From: CAYPLH01 sp964411505
GTDB taxonomy: Bacteria; Bacillota; Clostridia; CAYPLH01; DUMO01
Direction: 5' to 3'
Length of the DNA: 29,635 nucleotides
Assembly (NCBI GenBank): GCA_964411505.1
Contig: CAYPLH010000047.1
Span: forward strand, 1 to 29,635
The notes beneath the pieces were generated by a model that saw only the letters and a program-made list of their open reading frames with translations, was not told the DNA's origin and did not search any database. This document shows positions 26,343 to 29,635 of the stretch, one piece after another. How positions within the stretch are numbered: the first letter of the stretch is position 1; the number at the start of each line of letters is the position of its first letter. The translations under genes and the position numbers were made by a program.

Positions 26343-27488
26343 CGACCGCGAAAGGTAAGCGTCAAAGTGTGTCCTGAAGGACTTGGAAACGAAAGGGGGA
26401 AATAGAATCCAAGTACATGCTTTATAAGAGATGAGAGAAGGCCTCTCGAAATCGATATTCAGGTATGGGTTTCAAACCGCCATTAGGTGCTGTAATCAAA
26501 AGTTATGGTATTGAGCGTAAATGGAAAATGCTATAGAATTAGTCAGGTGGGTGCCATGGAGTTGAACGAAAGTGAAGAGTCCGATGAAGCGTCGTTAATA
26601 CATAAGTGCAGTCAAAACCAGATGTTTTTTGACACAACTGGGACAAGTCTGACGGGAACCTGATTACTGGTCAGATGGCTGTCGGCGTAAAGGCTACAAG
26701 AACATGGTACAGGCTCTTATAAGGAACAGGAGAAGTCTAGGCTGTAATGATAAGTGAAAAATCCAAGCGAGAGAATGACAAGGATGAAAGTAGCGATGTA
26801 CAGTCTAGATGCGGAAGAATTCGTAGTAGCAAAGATACTGCTGTAATGGCAGTGGAGCGAAGGGATTCTGTTATCTATACTTCAAGAATAGAACAACCAG
26901 AAATGGGAGGATTTTATGAAAGAAGGAAAGTCGTTTGATATTCCGAAACAACAAATTCTAGCAGCTTACAAATATGTGAAAGCAAATAAAGGAGCTGGTG
27001 GAGTTGATGGGGTCAATTTCGAAGAGTTCGAAAAGAATATAAGAAATAATCTGTATAAATTGTGGAACAGAATGTCCTCGGGAAGTTACTTTCCTAAAGC
27101 AGTAAAAGGTGTAGAAATACCTAAGAAAAATGGTAAGATGCGACTTTTGGGAATACCAACGATAGAAGATAGAGTGGCACAAATGGTCGTTAGAAGGTAT
27201 CTTGAACCAATAGTTGAGCCTATCTTTTATGATGACTCATATGGATATAGACCAAATAAGTCAGCGTTAGATGCTGTAGGAGTAACGAGGGAAAGGTGTT
27301 GGAATTACCCATGGCTTATTGAATATGATATTGTGGGTCTGTTTGATAACATAAACCATGAAAAACTAATGCGTGCGGTAAAATTGCATACAAAAGAAAA
27401 GTGGGTACTTATGTATGTTGAACGATTTCTGAAAGCTCCAATGCTAATGCCGAATGGGGAAATCAAAGAACGTAATGCCGGGACACCT
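26343..27488 (+). mobile_element. Group II intron, 3' end missing
   Basis: A stretch of about 570 bases without a gene, rich in G and structured motifs such as GACCGCGAAAGGTAAGCG, precedes an intron-type reverse transcriptase. This arrangement is typical of a bacterial group II intron with the ORF in domain IV. GTGTG at 26367 fits the usual GUGYG 5' end, but the boundary could be nearer 26340, where the DUF1016 frame ends. Domains V and VI and the rest of the enzyme are lost where the IS begins at 27489. It cannot splice or move by itself. Confidence 0.7.
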
Positions 27489-27530
27489 CGCAGGAGTTTA
27501 CAAGTTAAGTTATTGTTCAATAGGCTCTGA
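26916..27530 (+). pseudogene. Group II intron reverse transcriptase/maturase, truncated
   Basis: The protein begins with AAYKYVKANKGAGGVDGV, then GVEIPKKNGKMRLLGIPTI, EDRVAQMVVRRYLEP, YGYRPNKSALDAV and the first catalytic aspartate block WLIEYDIVGLFDNINHEKL. These are the opening blocks of a group II intron reverse transcriptase. It breaks at NAGTP, just before the usual QGG and well before the YADD catalytic motif. The last 14 or so residues (RRSLQVKLLFNRL) come from the IS end. GGGAGG lies 5 bases before the ATG. Intact relatives run 420-600 residues and end in a maturase (X) domain, absent here. The enzyme must be inactive. Confidence 0.92.
27489..27507 (+). repeat. IS left terminal inverted repeat
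   Basis: CGCAGGAGTTTACAAGTTA here matches the reverse complement of 29508-29526 exactly, 19 of 19. The next base outward differs (T against G), marking the limit of the repeat. It interrupts the reverse transcriptase after GTP. Confidence 0.9.
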
Positions 27531-27549
27531 TTTTACAATAACATCACAC

Positions 27550-27592
27550 AAAGTAGTATTTAGAATGGTTAGCAAGTCATAGATACTACTTT
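27550..27592 (+). terminator. Terminator-like hairpin inside the IS left end
   Basis: AAAGTAGTAT and ATACTACTTT pair over 10 bases around a 23-base loop and end in a short T-run (ACTTTTTAATC). Placed between the left repeat and the transposase, it would stop transcripts entering from outside, a known way by which insertion sequences limit transposase expression. Promoter-like AT-rich sequence for the transposase follows. Confidence 0.6.
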
Positions 27593-27718
27593 TTAATCAA
27601 TACAAATGTAGAACCTAATATAAATGTTTAAAAACTCTCTAAAAATAAGAGATACCAAGTGAGCATAGGACCCATATAATATATGTAGTATAAATTATTC
27701 ACCAATCTGGAGGCAGAT

Positions 27719-29458
27719 ATGCATTTATATAAAAAAATTAAAAATAATATTGAGTACTATTATCTTAGGGAAACCAAAAGGATCGACGGCAAAGTGGTCT
27801 GCAGTTTTCAAAAGTATATTGGGAACAAGGAGCGACTATTTGAAGTCATTCAGGACGGTTTGAATCCGAATTCCAAGTTGATATCTTCCCTTGCTACCGA
27901 TTCCCAAGTATTCAGCTTTGGAGCAGTAGCAGCTCTTGATTTTATATCAAAAAAAATAGAATTGGCAGACACTATAGACAAACACTGTATAAAAAGAAAT
28001 CAGGATATGCCCATCAGTAACTATATGATTGTTGCTGCCATCAATAGAGCTATAAATGCAAAAAGCAAAAACGCAATAGCTGATTGGGTCGGGAAAACCT
28101 CACTACCTACATTAATAAGCAACCTTCATATAGAGAAGCTTACATCCCAGAATTTCTGGAACAACATGGATTCTATTACTGATGATCAGATCAGTAAAAT
28201 ACAGAATGAGCTAACTCAGAAAATAGTGCCACTGTATCAAATTGATCTAAATGCTGTGCTATATGATTCAACCAATTATTACAGTTACATACACTCTTTC
28301 AATGAAAAACCCACAATAGAGAAGCGCGGAAAAAACAAGCAGAAGAGGACAGATTTGAGGCAATCGAATTTCTGTATTCTTGCAACCAAGGATCATCATA
28401 TTCCTCTGTATCATAAAATTTATGACGGGAATACAAATGATTTTGACAGTTTCGGTAGAATAGTTGTAGATTTAAAGGATAAACGCGATTTGCTTTGTAA
28501 ATCTCAACACACCCAAAACAATAAGTTCATTCTGGTATTTGACTCGGGAAACGTTTCCGAGGATAACATGAAGCTGATTAATGAATATAGCTTGAAGTTT
28601 ATCAGCAAGCTAAAACCTTCAAATTACAAGGAATTGTTGGGAATAGATCTATCTCAATACAAGCAATACATTACAAGTAATGATGATGTATGTAATGATA
28701 CAATGATATATGAGATAAACAAGAAGATATATGGAACCGAGAAAAAGGTGGTAGTTAAATATAACCAGGCACACTATGACGCTGAATATAAAACATTAAA
28801 CAATCATCTGTCGGAAGCCAAAAAGGTATTGAGAGCACTTCAGATCCGGCTGAATGGATATGTAGAAAAAAACAGGCTTCCTTCAAACGTCACTTGTAGA
28901 ACAGTTGAGAACAACATCGTATCTATATTTAAAAACAGAACATATCTCAAGAAAATTCTAAAGGTGAAAGTTATAGAAAAAGATAATTTCCCTGCATTAG
29001 AATGGGATGTTGATCCGTGTAATCTTGAAGAATATATAAAAACTTACCTTGGCAAAACAATATATTTTACCAATGACTTAGAATTATCAGGGGATAAAAT
29101 AATTCAAACCTACTCTTATCAATCTCAAATAGAAAAATTGTTCAAAATCAGTAAAGACAGAAAAACTGGATGCTGGTGGCCTAAGTATCACTTTACAAAT
29201 CAAAAAATTATGGTTCATGCCTTTTATTGCTATGTTTCATTATTAATTGTATCCTTACTTGAATTGGAGCTTGACAAAATAAAGATAAAAAACAACACCA
29301 GCAATATTATAGAAGAACTGAGCGATATACATGAAATAGTTGACGAATACAAGAATGGTAATAAAAAATCTATTACAGTGAGAAGATACTCAAAATTAAA
29401 CACGTTGCAGAAGAAGATTTTTGAGAATTTCAATCTGAAATCCTATTTTAAAAAGTAG
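27719..29458 (+). CDS. DDE transposase, IS1634-like
   Basis: This 579-residue transposase cuts and joins the IS ends. The presumed catalytic triad is D183 in VLYDSTNYYSY, D275 in LVFDSGNVSEDN and E472 in SQIEKLFKIS. The RGKNKQKRTDLRQ block and the IPLYHKIYDGNTND segment are typical of the IS1634 and related IS4-superfamily enzymes. GGAGG lies 5 bases before the ATG. The frame is open with no lesion, so the element may be active. It is flanked by the 19-bp inverted repeats and sits among inactive mobile-DNA remnants. The exact IS family needs a database comparison; IS1634 is my best match from memory. Confidence 0.85.
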   Translation: MHLYKKIKNNIEYYYLRETKRIDGKVVCSFQKYIGNKERLFEVIQDGLNPNSKLISSLATDSQVFSFGAVAALDFISKKIELADTIDKHCIKRNQDMPISNYMIVAAINRAINAKSKNAIADWVGKTSLPTLISNLHIEKLTSQNFWNNMDSITDDQISKIQNELTQKIVPLYQIDLNAVLYDSTNYYSYIHSFNEKPTIEKRGKNKQKRTDLRQSNFCILATKDHHIPLYHKIYDGNTNDFDSFGRIVVDLKDKRDLLCKSQHTQNNKFILVFDSGNVSEDNMKLINEYSLKFISKLKPSNYKELLGIDLSQYKQYITSNDDVCNDTMIYEINKKIYGTEKKVVVKYNQAHYDAEYKTLNNHLSEAKKVLRALQIRLNGYVEKNRLPSNVTCRTVENNIVSIFKNRTYLKKILKVKVIEKDNFPALEWDVDPCNLEEYIKTYLGKTIYFTNDLELSGDKIIQTYSYQSQIEKLFKISKDRKTGCWWPKYHFTNQKIMVHAFYCYVSLLIVSLLELELDKIKIKNNTSNIIEELSDIHEIVDEYKNGNKKSITVRRYSKLNTLQKKIFENFNLKSYFKK

Positions 29459-29501
29459 GGTCTACACATTTTCCTTCAAAGCCCTATATATTAAGGTTTC
29501 T

Positions 29502-29635
29502 TCAAAATAACTTGTAAACTCCTGCGCGAAGCCCAATCCCCAAGGCAAGCCTCATGATGGCAAAGTCCCTCTTCCCCAATGGTGTTGACGTATCTATGGC
29601 AGACAGCAAAGCACCCGACTCATCTTCTGTAAAGC
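29502..29635 (-). pseudogene. Tyrosine recombinase fragment (runs off right edge)
   Basis: The minus strand is open from the window edge to a TGA at 29502-29504 within the IS end. It encodes FTEDESGALLSAIDTSTPLG and KRDFAIMRLALGIGLRAG. This is the start of the catalytic domain of phage-integrase-type recombinases, in which the first catalytic arginine follows GLR. After LRAG the frame enters the IS repeat (VYKLF). The remaining active-site residues (K, HxxR, Y) are cut off. The N-terminal part may continue outside the window. Such recombinases often accompany mobile elements. Confidence 0.82.
29508..29526 (-). repeat. IS right terminal inverted repeat
   Basis: TAACTTGTAAACTCCTGCG is the exact reverse complement of 27489-27507. 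It lies 49 bases past the transposase stop and abuts the recombinase fragment. Confidence 0.9.

Larger units (their letters stand above)
27489..29526 (+). mobile_element. Complete insertion sequence with DDE transposase (IS1634-like, IS4 superfamily)
   Basis: The element of about 2,038 bases has a 19-bp perfect terminal inverted repeat, CGCAGGAGTTTACAAGTTA, and one transposase. The left flank is the broken reverse transcriptase and the right flank a broken tyrosine recombinase. No direct target duplication is visible (left flank ...GGACACCT, right flank CGAAGCCC...). So the two sides were not one target before insertion, and a deletion or recombination between copies is likely. The true ends may be a few bases inside the 19-bp match. 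Confidence 0.85.

Noticed and set aside
27489..29526. A target-site duplication around the IS
   Set aside because: The bases next to the 19-bp repeats differ on the two sides. The shared GCAGG is inverted, so it belongs to the repeat and not to a duplication.
1..29635. CRISPR arrays and tRNA or rRNA genes
   Set aside because: No regularly spaced direct repeats and no cloverleaf-like or rRNA-like sequence were seen on either strand.

Overview
The window is AT-rich, uses Shine-Dalgarno starts (AGGAGG-type sites 5-12 bases before ATG, GTG or TTG), and carries sugar-uptake and regulator families typical of low-GC Gram-positives. I infer an anaerobic Firmicute of the Clostridia; the sequence does not name a species. 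I saw no rRNA, tRNA or CRISPR array.

From 1 to about 25,030 every metabolic gene lies on the minus strand, so transcription runs from high to low coordinates. Intact genes, in that order, are: a YtcJ-like amidohydrolase, a CoA-acylating aldehyde dehydrogenase (mmsA/iolA type), a class III aminotransferase, a D-2-hydroxyacid dehydrogenase, a membrane-anchored AraC-type regulator, a Gfo/Idh/MocA oxidoreductase, an enolase-superfamily enzyme, an alpha/beta hydrolase, an LplB-LplC-LplA-type ABC importer, a nitrilase-superfamily hydrolase and a PHP-domain protein. This reads as uptake and catabolism of a carbohydrate-like or organic-acid compound. Aminotransferase plus acylating dehydrogenase suggests a beta-amino acid or taurine-like branch. 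The substrate cannot be fixed from sequence.

The region is heavily decayed. Broken or partial genes include a uroporphyrinogen-decarboxylase-family gene with frameshifts, a sulfatase cut short and joined to a second copy of an importer permease end, an amidohydrolase with a single internal TGA, a Gfo/Idh/MocA gene with several lesions, and fragments of the alpha/beta hydrolase, aldehyde dehydrogenase, decarboxylase and oxidoreductase families. Several families are present as one intact copy plus one or more fragments. This is consistent with two or more related operons having collapsed together. An IS110-type transposase remnant sits among them at 13,080-13,410.

From about 25,730 the strand switches to plus and the content changes to mobile DNA: the tail of an XRE-type regulator, a DUF1016 N-terminal gene, a group II intron whose reverse transcriptase is cut off, and a complete IS (27,489-29,526; 19-bp inverted repeats, 579-residue DDE transposase). 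Beyond the IS is a fragment of a tyrosine recombinase on the minus strand that runs off the window. The IS joins two unrelated broken genes, so it marks a rearrangement.

The least expected signal is non-coding. A 45-bp element occurs three times without gaps (7,483-7,527; 19,053-19,097; 25,283-25,327). Each copy lies upstream of a minus-strand transcription unit, and together they look like operators or promoters of one regulon.
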